Below the pieces are notes generated by a model. That model saw only the letters and a list, made by a program, of their open reading frames with translations, searched no databases and had not been told where the DNA came from. The position numbers and the translations under genes were made by a program. Positions 1 through 6,334 of a DNA stretch of 9,189 nt are shown here, piece after piece (position 1 is the stretch's first letter; each line of letters opens with the position of its first letter). The stretch covers positions 1-9,189 of the forward strand of contig JAOPVG010000326.1 of the NCBI GenBank assembly GCA_025966255.1. Direction: 5' to 3'. This stretch comes from Jatrophihabitans sp. (GTDB taxonomy: Bacteria; Actinomycetota; Actinomycetes; Mycobacteriales; Jatrophihabitantaceae).

Positions 1-777
1 TCGGCCGCAGGCGGTGGGTCGGCGGCGGGCAGCGCCCCGACCGCCCAGCCGGCGAGCGCCGCCCAGATCGCGGCTGATCAGGCGACCATCGACGCCGCCC
101 AGGCCCAGATCGCGGTGGCCGCACAGAATCTCACGGCGGCAACGCTGACCAGCCCGGCCGCCGGGAAGGTTGCCGCGGTCGGCATGGTCGCCGGTGACGC
201 CGCGTCCGGCAAGACCATCACGATCGTGGGGACGGGCGTACAGGGCGTCAACGTGACGGTGCCGCTCGCCGAGGTGGACCAGGTGAAGGTCGGTCAGCAT
301 GTGTCGGCTTCCGTCAACGGTCGCACGACCGTACTGCACGGTACGGTCGCGTCAGTCGGCTTGTTGAGTAGTACCTCCGGCTCCACGACGACCTTCCCGG
401 TCGCCGTCCAACTCGATGCCGGTAGCCCGACGCTCTACGACGGGACGGGCGCGAACGTGGTCATCACCGCGGCGACCGCCGCCAACGTGATCACGGTTCC
501 GAACTCCGCCATTCAGACTCGCGGCAACGGCACCCATACCGTCACGGTTGTCGAGGGCACCAAGACGAGCATCGTCCCGGTGACGATCGGGGTTGTCGGC
601 AACGATTCCACCCAGATCAAGAGCGGACTCAAGGCCGGTCAGCAGGTCGTCTTGGCCGACCTCGGCCAGGCCCTGCCGAATTCCACGACCTCCACCACGA
701 CCGGAGGCTTCCGACCCGGCGGGTTCGGTGGCGGGGGAGGATTCGGCGGAGGGGGCGCCGCCCGGCCCGGCGGCTGA
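1..777 (+). CDS. Efflux periplasmic adaptor (HlyD/MacA-like membrane fusion protein), 3' part
   Basis: The reading frame is open from base 1 to the TGA at 775-777, so the N-terminus, including any signal or membrane anchor, lies outside the window. The visible part starts with an Ala/Gly/Ser-rich stretch, then an Ala/Gln-rich heptad-like helix (AADQATIDAAQAQIAVAAQN), which fits the returning arm of an adaptor coiled-coil hairpin. Next comes a lipoyl half-motif (LTSPAAGKVAAVGMVAGDAA), then beta-barrel-like and membrane-proximal segments (VPNSAIQTRGNGTHTVTVVE; IKSGLKAGQQVVL). This order is the usual C-terminal half of adaptors that link an inner-membrane ABC or RND-type transporter to the outside. 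The protein ends in a Gly-rich tail (GGFGGGGGFGGGG). In Gram-positive bacteria such proteins usually accompany a MacB-like ABC ATPase and permease. None follows here, so a partner would have to lie upstream. The substrate is unknown. Family call good, role inferred. Confidence 0.8.
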   Translation, partial: SAAGGGSAAGSAPTAQPASAAQIAADQATIDAAQAQIAVAAQNLTAATLTSPAAGKVAAVGMVAGDAASGKTITIVGTGVQGVNVTVPLAEVDQVKVGQHVSASVNGRTTVLHGTVASVGLLSSTSGSTTTFPVAVQLDAGSPTLYDGTGANVVITAATAANVITVPNSAIQTRGNGTHTVTVVEGTKTSIVPVTIGVVGNDSTQIKSGLKAGQQVVLADLGQALPNSTTSTTTGGFRPGGFGGGGGFGGGGAARPGG

Positions 778-834
778 TCGTTCGCGGCTGGAAGACACGG
801 CCGGTTCCTCGCCGACTTCCTTCCACCCCAGTGC

Positions 835-873
835 GGCTGCGTCCGTGCGGCCTCCCGCCGCGCGGGCGCAGCC
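835..873. terminator. Strong hairpin between convergent genes, probable bidirectional terminator
   Basis: An outer perfect 7-bp stem pairs GGCTGCG (835-841) with CGCAGCC (867-873). Inside it CCCGC (854-858) and GCGGG (862-866) form a 5-bp stem with a 3-base loop directly against the outer right arm; about 12 bases on the left stay unpaired. It sits between the stop of the adaptor gene (777) and the stop of the cupin gene (904, opposite strand). There is no T-run, which is common in GC-rich actinobacteria. The structure is seen; the terminator role is inferred from position. Confidence 0.5.
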
Positions 874-903
874 CGGACCCATCGGTCGTCGTCCACAATC
901 GCG

Positions 904-1389
904 TCAAGCCGGTGCAAACGGAGGTGGCCCCAGTAAGGTGAAGCCGCCATTGAGCTGGCCCGCCTCAGCGATGCGCCCGAAGTCGACTTGTTGCGTCGAA
1001 CCCTCGAGTGGCTCGCTGGCGCCGAGATAGAACGCCTCTGAATTGCCTGGCGTGTGGAGGCAGAGCAGGCGGCAGCTCTCGGACAGCACCATGAACGCGT
1101 GCGGCACGCTGCGTGGAGCCAGGGCGAAGCCACCGTCGCCGATCTTGGTGTCTTCGCCGTCGATGTGCAGCAATATCTCGCCGTCGAGAACGTAGAACGC
1201 TTCGTCCGTCGGGTGAGTGTGCAGGGGGGTCACCTTGCCCCGCTCCATGGTGTCCTCCCACAACAGGAAGCCGCCGGCTGTGTCGGCCGCCGACGCCTTG
1301 ATGGTGAAGACCCCTCCGCCGAAGAACCATCTCTTCTCGCCCTCGCCGGCGTGACGGATCACGGGCGCTCGCACGATCTGTTCGGTCAT
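904..1389 (-). CDS. Cupin-domain protein (single small beta-barrel)
   Basis: This 161-aa protein carries both cupin motifs. Motif 1 is G51-x5-H57-x-H59-x3-E63-x6-G70 (core PLHTHPTDEAFYVLDGE), a full match to the G(X)5HXH(X)3-4E(X)6G pattern. Motif 2 contains PRSVPHAF with H97 as the fourth likely metal ligand. H57, H59, E63 and H97 would bind a divalent metal. The length fits a one-domain cupin, which may be a dioxygenase, isomerase or ligand-binding protein; the sequence does not decide the substrate. No signal peptide is seen, so it is probably cytoplasmic. The ATG start is fixed by a strong AAAGGAG seven bases upstream. It is divergent from a TetR regulator with a 50-bp gap, so it is probably the regulator's main target. 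Confidence 0.88.
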   Translation of the reverse strand: MTEQIVRAPVIRHAGEGEKRWFFGGGVFTIKASAADTAGGFLLWEDTMERGKVTPLHTHPTDEAFYVLDGEILLHIDGEDTKIGDGGFALAPRSVPHAFMVLSESCRLLCLHTPGNSEAFYLGASEPLEGSTQQVDFGRIAEAGQLNGGFTLLGPPPFAPA

Positions 1390-1396
1390 GAGGTTT

Positions 1397-1403
1397 CTCC
1401 TTT
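1397..1403 (-). promoter_or_regulatory. Shine-Dalgarno of the cupin gene
   Basis: On the minus strand this reads AAAGGAG, followed by a 7-base spacer and the ATG at 1387-1389. It is the strongest ribosome-binding site in the window and settles the cupin start. Confidence 0.8.
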
Positions 1404-1441
1404 ATGGGACCGTCGTTCCATGAAGGACACTCTAGTACCAT
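1404..1441. promoter_or_regulatory. Candidate TetR operator: ATGGNAC half-sites
   Basis: ATGGGAC (1404-1410, plus) faces ATGGAAC (1415-1421 read on minus), forming an 18-bp imperfect palindrome, ATGGgAC-cgtc-GTtCCAT, with 6 of 7 arm positions complementary. A third copy, ATGGTAC (minus, 1435-1441), lies 20 bp further on, about two helical turns, and overlaps the proposed tetR start codon. The palindrome falls over the predicted cupin transcription start, between the -10 and the Shine-Dalgarno, where a bound repressor would block transcription. The repeats are seen; regulator binding is inferred from the divergent arrangement typical of TetR family genes. Confidence 0.5.
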
Positions 1442-1455
1442 GACCATTGTGTCAA
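1429..1455 (-). promoter_or_regulatory. Probable sigma-70-type promoter of the cupin gene
   Basis: On the minus strand a perfect TTGACA (plus-strand 1450-1455) is followed, after 15 bases, by TAGAGT (1429-1434), a 4/6 match to TATAAT. The spacer is shorter than the usual 17, but the -35 is exact and a start near 1422 would give a leader of about 33 bases with the Shine-Dalgarno well placed. The -35 lies inside the first codons of the divergent tetR gene (start 1440), so the two transcription starts overlap. The -10 assignment is the weaker part. Confidence 0.5.
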
Positions 1456-2090
1456 CTGCCTACGAGAAAACTGGCCGGCAAATGCAGAAGCGGCGCACTC
1501 GGGAAGCCCTGGTATCGGCCGCTCGGGCGCTAGTGGCCGAGGGCGAGGCACCTACCGTCGAGCGGGCCGCGGCAGCGGCTGGCATCTCGCGCACCACGGC
1601 CTATCGCTACTTCACCAATCAGCACTCGCTGCTCGCCGCGGCCCATCCCGAAACGACGCTGCTGTCAATGCTGCCCGGTGAGCTGCCCGAGGATGCCGAA
1701 GGCCGCCTGAATCAGGTCGCGGCGACGTTCATCGACCAGATCGCCAAGACCGAGCCTCAACAACGCACCATGCTTCGCTTGTCCCTTTCGGACCCGGCGC
1801 AACGCGGCGAGCTGCCCCTGCGCCAAGGCCGCGCGATCGGATGGTTCACCGAAGCGCTCGCCCCGCTCAAGGACGAGCTGTCACCGACGGAGATCCATCA
1901 GCTTGCGCTCGCCATCCGCAGTGCGATCGGCATCGAGGCGCGGGTGTGGCTTACCGACATCGGGGGCCTGTCCTCATCCGAGATCGCTGCCCTGCAGGGG
2001 TGGATCGCCCGGTCTCTTCTCCGCGCCGCGCAAGAAGAATCCCCACCGTCGTCGCGGCGCAAACCGCGGCGAGGCGTCGGCGGCGGGTAG
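1440..2090 (+). CDS. TetR/AcrR-family transcriptional regulator
   Basis: The N-terminal DNA-binding domain is clear: a basic helix (KRRTREALVSAARALVAEG, about residues 17-35 from the start at 1440) and a helix-turn-helix with the family signature (ERAAAAAGISRTTAYRYF, about 41-58), then the helix after it (HSLLAAAHP). The rest is a helical ligand-binding and dimerisation domain of variable sequence, and the tail is basic and disordered (SSRRKPRRGVGGG). Starting at ATG 1440 gives 216 aa. An in-frame ATG at 1404 would add 12 residues, but that stretch is the cupin's control region and part of the palindrome, so 1440 is preferred. No good Shine-Dalgarno precedes it (AAGGA at 1423-1427 is 12 bases away), so a weak or leaderless start is possible. 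It probably represses the divergent cupin gene and itself; the ligand is unknown. Confidence 0.88.
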   Translation: MTIVSTAYEKTGRQMQKRRTREALVSAARALVAEGEAPTVERAAAAAGISRTTAYRYFTNQHSLLAAAHPETTLLSMLPGELPEDAEGRLNQVAATFIDQIAKTEPQQRTMLRLSLSDPAQRGELPLRQGRAIGWFTEALAPLKDELSPTEIHQLALAIRSAIGIEARVWLTDIGGLSSSEIAALQGWIARSLLRAAQEESPPSSRRKPRRGVGGG

Positions 2091-2110
2091 TCAGTTCCGA
2101 CGGCTGCGAC

Positions 2111-2143
2111 CTCGACTTTCCGGCGACCTTTCCCGTGGTCGAG
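2111..2143 (+). terminator. Weak hairpin pair downstream of tetR
   Basis: Two competing stems lie 20-50 bases after the tetR stop: CTCGAC (2111-2116) with GTCGAG (2138-2143), and CGACC (2124-2128) with GGTCG (2137-2141) around an 8-base loop. They share the right arm, so only one can form. No T-run follows. This may end tetR transcription, but the stems are short. Apart from this and the promoter-like elements near 2214-2245, I see nothing in the 2091-2263 gap. Confidence 0.22.
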
Positions 2144-2213
2144 CGGCCCGGTCTGGCGTGCTGACGCATGCCCAGGCCTTGATCATCCGCAGACCCGTCT
2201 AGCCCGCGCCTTG

Positions 2214-2245
2214 TTGACCTTGAACCGAGGTCTCTAGAACACGTT
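2214..2245 (+). promoter_or_regulatory. Promoter-like elements before the large secreted-protein gene
   Basis: Two readings are possible. A housekeeping-like pair is TTGACC (2214-2219) and TAGAAC (2235-2240) with a 15-base spacer. An ECF-sigma-like pair is GAACC (2222-2226) and CGTT (2242-2245), 15 bases apart, resembling the GGAAC/GTT layout of envelope-stress sigma factors. Neither is a perfect match. The gene needs its own promoter because hairpins and 173 bases separate it from tetR. Confidence 0.28.
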
Positions 2246-2263
2246 TCAGCTAGCTTCACATGA

Positions 2264-5200
2264 ATGAAACAGACGGCACTACGCGCTGTACTGACAGTCG
2301 CAGCCCTGGTCGCAGCGCTCCTCGTCGTGATGGTGACCCAGGGGGCCGGCGCGCAGGCGGCTGGGCCGTTGTCGCACGGCTCACTGACCATGGTCTCGAC
2401 CCTGGCCGACGGCACCTCCGGGCCGTCGCTGAGCACCGCCGGCGCCGATCACCAGTCGATCAGCGACGACGGCAAGGTCATCGCGTTCAGCTCGCCCGTT
2501 CCGGCCCAGTTGCTGGTCACCGATCCGACCCAGACCGGGCACGTCAACGACACCAACGGCGTCGATGACGTGTTCGTATGGGACTCACGCGTGCCCAGCC
2601 CGATCGGGCCGATCGTCTCGCTCGTGTCGATCAACAACACGAAGACGGGCTCCGGCGACGCCGCGTCGGTGAACCCGATCGTCGCACCGAAAGGCCTCGG
2701 CGTCGTCTTCGAGAGCGGAGCGACGAATCTGACATCGGTGCCGGTCGGGTCGTTCTCGAACCACATTTACGCCTGGGTACCGCTGATCAACGCGCTCACG
2801 CCGGTGTTCATGGTGGACGAGAACTACCAGAACTCGTCCGGGTCCGACAGCCTCGCGAGTGACCCGTCGATCGCAGTGATGCCGGTGCCGCCAGTTGCGC
2901 GGATCGCGTTCACGAGTTCAGCGACGGATCTCGTCGACCCGGCTGTGCACCTCGGCAAGCCCCAGGGGGAGGTCTACGTCCGCACCTATACCGTCGCCCC
3001 ACCGAGCACGCAGATGGTGAGCGTCGCGACGGACGGCAACGGCACCGACAGCGGGGCCTCCGAGCCGATGATCTCCGCCGATGCGCTGCACGTGGTATTC
3101 ACCTCAGGCGGCGACGGCCTGATCGCCGGCATCAACGGCACCGGCGGCGACATCTTCGAGCGCAACCTGCTCACCAGTTCGACCACTCTGATCAGCAAGC
3201 AGGTCAGCAGCGCGCAGGGCAGTGGCGGCAACAACAGCCCGGTGGTCTCGGCCGACGGCAACTCGGTCGCCTGGGGAAGCAACGCGCCGGACCTCGTCCT
3301 GATCCCGAAGAATGCCAACGCGCACGTCTACTACAAGGGTCTCGTTGGTGCTATCCAGATGGTGGACACGGACGTCTCCGGGTTGCAGGGCTGCGACCAG
3401 TTCTCCAACAGCCCGGGCATCAGCCTCGACGGGACGATGGTCGACTACGAGAGCGGATGCACCGACAGCGTCGCGCCGATCACGTCGTCCGGCAACCAGG
3501 TGTTCGCGCGCCGGATGTTCCCCTCGCCGACGGTGCCGGCGCTGCCCGACCCGCACCCGGTGCTGATCAGCGTCAACGACGCGGGCACCGCCGCCGGCAA
3601 CGGCGGTTCGTTCCTGTGTCCGGGCAACAACCCGCCGCACTGCGGGGCATCGACCAACCCCGGCCTGACGATGAACGCGGACGGCACGGCAATCGCGTTC
3701 ATGTCGAGTTCGTCCGACATCGGCCGGCCCCCGAACTTTCCCCCGTTCAACTCCGGCGCGGTGTACGTCCGGTACCCGGACGCTCCCGGCGGCGGCACGA
3801 CCGCGAACCTCAGCGTGAACGCCGCCGGCCAGTTCTCCGACCAGGGCGCCCGCGATCCGGTGATGAGCGCGGACGGCGGAAGCGTGGCGTTCGTCAGCCT
3901 GTCCGATGACTTCGGGATGCTCGACACCAATGGCGCCACGGACATCTTCGAGTCCGACATTCACAACACCTTCGCGTTCCAGCCGGTCGCGGCGGTGAAC
4001 GAGGGCGATGGAACGGTCACGATCACGGTCGGCCGGTCCGGCAACCTCGGCACGTCCGACCAAATCGAGGTGACGACGGGGGACGGCTCGACGCCCGACC
4101 TGCCGCTGCTCCCGCCGGAGATCACCAATCCCGGAAACTCGAACGCGACCGCGCCCGCGGACTACACCGCGGTCGACAAGACCCTGGTGTTTCCGCCCGG
4201 CGTTCCGATCGAAACCTTTACCGTCCCGATCGTCGACGACAACGTCGTCGAGGACCCGGAGCTGTTCAACGTCTCGCTGTCCAACGCCTCGGGTGCCGGC
4301 ACGACTGCCCTGCCCGGGCCGCTGAGCAAGTCCTACGTCGTCATCCTCGACAACGACGCGGACACGACCGCGCCGGGTGTGACGGTGGAGCAGGCGGCGG
4401 GTCAGGTCGACCCGACGTCGGGGTCGCCGGTTCTGTTCACGGCGACGTTCACCGAGCCGGTGACGGGCCTGGACACCTCGGACGTCAAGTTCACCGGCTC
4501 CACTGCTGGTGGCACCTTGTCGGCGACCGTGACCGGTGGCCCGACGGTCTACACCTTCGCGGTATCGGGGATGACCACCGCGGGCAACGTAGTGGTGAGC
4601 TTGCTCGCCGGCGCTTCGATTGACGGCTCGGCCAACCCAAGCACAGCCTCGACCGCCGTGGACAACACGGTCGCCTGGGACCCGAGCAAGGTCGCCTCGC
4701 ACGTCGCGCTCGCGCTGACTCCGACCTCGAGCGTCTACGGGCAGAGCGCGACGGCGACGGCAACCGTCACCGTCGACTCGGGGACTGCGGTGGGCACCGT
4801 CCAGTTCGCGGTCGACGCGGTCGACATCGGGAGTCCGGTCGTGGTCGTGGCTGGAACTGCAACGAGCGGGGCGCTGACCGGCCCGGCGAACGCAGCGTTG
4901 GTCGCGGGCTCGCACGCCATCGCCGCGACATTCACACCGACCGATTCGGGCACCTACGCCGGGGCGACGGGCAACACGGCGCTCCTCGTGGACAAGGCGT
5001 CGACGCAGACCGCGTTGTCGGTGGGCGCTCACACGCTCACCGCGGACGTCATCGCGGTGGCGCCCGGCGTCGGGACCGCGACCGGACCGGTCGTGTTCTC
5101 CGTCGACGGGATCAACGTGGGCAGCGCTCCGCTGTCCGGCGGCACCGCGACGCTGACGTACACAACGCCGGCCGGGAAGAGCCACAACGTCGCCGCGGCC

Positions 5201-5998
5201 TACTCGGGCGATCCGAACTTCACCGCGTCCTCGGATTCAAAGGCTCGGCACGACCCGAGCATCACGGCCCACGTCACGAGCGCGCACAAGAAGACCAAAT
5301 TCGGTTGGTACCGCAGTTCGGTCACGGTCAGCTTCACCTGCGCGACCAACGGTGCACCGCTGGTCGGTTCGTGTCCGACCAAGGCGGTTCTGACGCACAG
5401 CGGAGCGGCTCAGTCGGTCTCGCGCACGATCAAGGCGAGCGACGGGGGCATCCGCACGGTGACGGTGCACGGCATCAACATCGATCAGACCCAGCCCACG
5501 GTGAAGGTCACGGGGGTGCGCAACGGCGGTGCCTATGCCCGGCCGGCTCCCACCGCGCATTGCGTCGGAAAGGACGGGCTCTCCGGGATCGCGTCGTGCA
5601 CGATCACGAAGCACACGTCCCACCACGGAGACACCGACACGGTCACCTTCAAGGCCGTGGCCACGGACAAGGCCGGCAACATCCGCACCACGAGCGGGAC
5701 GTACTACACGTCGTCGATCGTCCTGGTTGGTGCGAGCTTCAGTCAGGGCGCATACACCGTGCACCGCGGCAAGACCTACACGATCGTCGCGAACGCATCG
5801 TCGCGCCCGACCTACTACGACGCGGCGCCGGTGCCGGTGATCCCGTTCAAGCGGGACAACGCCTTCCATGCGGCCGGGCCGCACCGTTGGACGATCGCCG
5901 TCTTCATGCAGCACAACCTGCAATCGCACCGGTACTGGAACATCGGCGTCAGGATCGGCTCAACGATGCACGTCATCAAGATCCGGGTGATCGCCTGA
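2264..5998 (+). CDS. Large secreted PD40 beta-propeller / Calx-beta / Ig-like domain protein
   Basis: This 1244-aa protein begins with a classical signal peptide: MKQTALR, a hydrophobic core of about 18 residues, and an AxA-type site after residue 32 (GAGAQA|AG). Residues about 60-565 hold eight PD40/TolB-like repeats, each with an SxDG..(V/I)AF core and a closing strand such as VFVWD, VYVRT, IFERN or IFESD. Residues about 566-700 are a Calx-beta domain (VNEGDGTVTITV; PIVDDNVVEDPELFNVSLSN; VILDNDAD). Residues about 703-810, 810-912 and 912-997 are bacterial Ig-like domains, the last two of the Big_3_5 type (YSGDPNFTAS). Residues about 1000-1146 hold two cysteine pairs, C1026/C1037 and C1100/C1112. 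The last 95 residues are unrecognised. There is no LPXTG motif or C-terminal membrane helix, so it is probably released or loosely wall-bound; a binding or adhesion role is an inference. No clear Shine-Dalgarno precedes the ATG. It ends at hairpins facing a convergent gene. Confidence 0.88.
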   Translation: MKQTALRAVLTVAALVAALLVVMVTQGAGAQAAGPLSHGSLTMVSTLADGTSGPSLSTAGADHQSISDDGKVIAFSSPVPAQLLVTDPTQTGHVNDTNGVDDVFVWDSRVPSPIGPIVSLVSINNTKTGSGDAASVNPIVAPKGLGVVFESGATNLTSVPVGSFSNHIYAWVPLINALTPVFMVDENYQNSSGSDSLASDPSIAVMPVPPVARIAFTSSATDLVDPAVHLGKPQGEVYVRTYTVAPPSTQMVSVATDGNGTDSGASEPMISADALHVVFTSGGDGLIAGINGTGGDIFERNLLTSSTTLISKQVSSAQGSGGNNSPVVSADGNSVAWGSNAPDLVLIPKNANAHVYYKGLVGAIQMVDTDVSGLQGCDQFSNSPGISLDGTMVDYESGCTDSVAPITSSGNQVFARRMFPSPTVPALPDPHPVLISVNDAGTAAGNGGSFLCPGNNPPHCGASTNPGLTMNADGTAIAFMSSSSDIGRPPNFPPFNSGAVYVRYPDAPGGGTTANLSVNAAGQFSDQGARDPVMSADGGSVAFVSLSDDFGMLDTNGATDIFESDIHNTFAFQPVAAVNEGDGTVTITVGRSGNLGTSDQIEVTTGDGSTPDLPLLPPEITNPGNSNATAPADYTAVDKTLVFPPGVPIETFTVPIVDDNVVEDPELFNVSLSNASGAGTTALPGPLSKSYVVILDNDADTTAPGVTVEQAAGQVDPTSGSPVLFTATFTEPVTGLDTSDVKFTGSTAGGTLSATVTGGPTVYTFAVSGMTTAGNVVVSLLAGASIDGSANPSTASTAVDNTVAWDPSKVASHVALALTPTSSVYGQSATATATVTVDSGTAVGTVQFAVDAVDIGSPVVVVAGTATSGALTGPANAALVAGSHAIAATFTPTDSGTYAGATGNTALLVDKASTQTALSVGAHTLTADVIAVAPGVGTATGPVVFSVDGINVGSAPLSGGTATLTYTTPAGKSHNVAAAYSGDPNFTASSDSKARHDPSITAHVTSAHKKTKFGWYRSSVTVSFTCATNGAPLVGSCPTKAVLTHSGAAQSVSRTIKASDGGIRTVTVHGINIDQTQPTVKVTGVRNGGAYARPAPTAHCVGKDGLSGIASCTITKHTSHHGDTDTVTFKAVATDKAGNIRTTSGTYYTSSIVLVGASFSQGAYTVHRGKTYTIVANASSRPTYYDAAPVPVIPFKRDNAFHAAGPHRWTIAVFMQHNLQSHRYWNIGVRIGSTMHVIKIRVIA
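2449..3959 (+). repeat. Eight diverged PD40-like propeller repeats within the secreted protein
   Basis: Repeat cores start near residues 65, 137, 200, 267, 325, 383, 465 and 531, so the period is roughly 58-82 residues. Examples are SISDDGKVIAFSS, PMISADALHVVFTSG, PVVSADGNSVAWGSN and PVMSADGGSVAFVSL. Closing strands are near residues 103, 169, 238, 297, 355, 413, 501 and 561 (VFVWD, IYAWV, VYVRT, IFERN, VYYKG, VFARR, VYVRY, IFESD). Repeats 2 and 3 have lost the SxDG turn (VAPKG; VMPVPP). The count suggests one eight-bladed propeller; a six- or seven-bladed one plus extra strands cannot be excluded. The repeats are at protein level only; the DNA is diverged. Confidence 0.7.
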
Positions 5999-6009
5999 GG
6001 GTGATCTCC

Positions 6010-6034
6010 ACGGACCACACCACAAGTGTTCCGT
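6010..6034 (+). terminator. Hairpin just after the secreted-protein gene
   Basis: ACGGA (6010-6014) pairs with TCCGT (6030-6034), and inside it ACAC (6017-6020) pairs with GTGT (6026-6029) around a 5-base loop, with a two-base CC bulge. The structure starts 12 bases after the stop codon. It has no T-run. A terminator for the large gene is the simplest reading. Confidence 0.42.
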
Positions 6035-6086
6035 TGCCGGACGGTGGATCCGTAGACCTGCTCGCGGCCCGGAGCCACCGTAGGTG

Positions 6087-6112
6087 CCGCGCCGCCCCAT
6101 AGTGCGGTGCGG
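6087..6112. terminator. GC-rich hairpin abutting the CsbD-like stop codon, probable bidirectional terminator
   Basis: CCGCGCCGC (6087-6095) pairs with GCGGTGCGG (6104-6112) across an 8-base loop: nine pairs with one G-U wobble in plus-strand RNA, or one A-C mismatch in minus-strand RNA. It touches the stop codon of the minus-strand gene (6113-6115) and lies 88 bases past the stop of the plus-strand gene, as expected of a shared terminator between convergent genes. Confidence 0.5.
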
Positions 6113-6295
6113 TCAGTCCCGGTGCTCTTCGCTGAACTCTTCGTGGACCTCGTGGGCGATCTCTTCCTGCTCTTCGCCTTCTTCGGTCATCTCGTGATCG
6201 CCGATAGCGTGCCCGACGACCTGCTTGGCCTTACCGACGACGACGTTCTCCCAGGTCGCAGGGGGATCGGTCGGTTCGTCATCACGCTCTCCCAT
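6113..6295 (-). CDS. Small acidic CsbD-like stress protein
   Basis: The product is 60 aa with 20 Asp/Glu residues. The middle (ENVVVGKAKQVVGHAIGD, then EMTEEGEEQ) matches the CsbD pattern of a GKAKQ..G...GD turn followed by an acidic E.EG...Q helix. CsbD proteins are small, abundant, soluble and induced by general stress; their biochemical role is not known. The tail (EEIAHEVHEEFSEEHRD) is a charged helix with His residues. The start is ATG 6293-6295 with no Shine-Dalgarno; a TAGCCT (minus strand, plus 6302-6307) ends 6 bases before the ATG, the spacing expected for a -10 of a leaderless transcript. It lies 39 bases downstream of the MprF-like gene on the same strand, so co-transcription is also possible. 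The length is normal for the family. Confidence 0.75.
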   Translation of the reverse strand: MGERDDEPTDPPATWENVVVGKAKQVVGHAIGDHEMTEEGEEQEEIAHEVHEEFSEEHRD

Positions 6296-6334
6296 GACTT
6301 CAGGCTAGACCGAGTCGAGGACGGATGCGGGGGC

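Noticed and set aside
1404..1439. Upstream in-frame ATG at 1404 as the tetR start
   Set aside because: The extra 12 residues come from the palindrome and the cupin control region, and no Shine-Dalgarno precedes this ATG; 1440 is the more economical start.
2260..2568. Frame beginning at the overlapping ATG at 2260
   Set aside because: It is Arg-rich and lacks a signal peptide or domain; the frame from 2264 gives a textbook signal peptide and 1244 residues of recognisable domains.
3104..5185. A 693-codon open frame on the minus strand opposite the secreted-protein gene
   Set aside because: Its translation is dominated by Arg, Gly, Val and Asp with no recognisable domain, while the plus strand carries a signal peptide and clear domains. 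It is the usual antisense shadow of GC-rich coding DNA.
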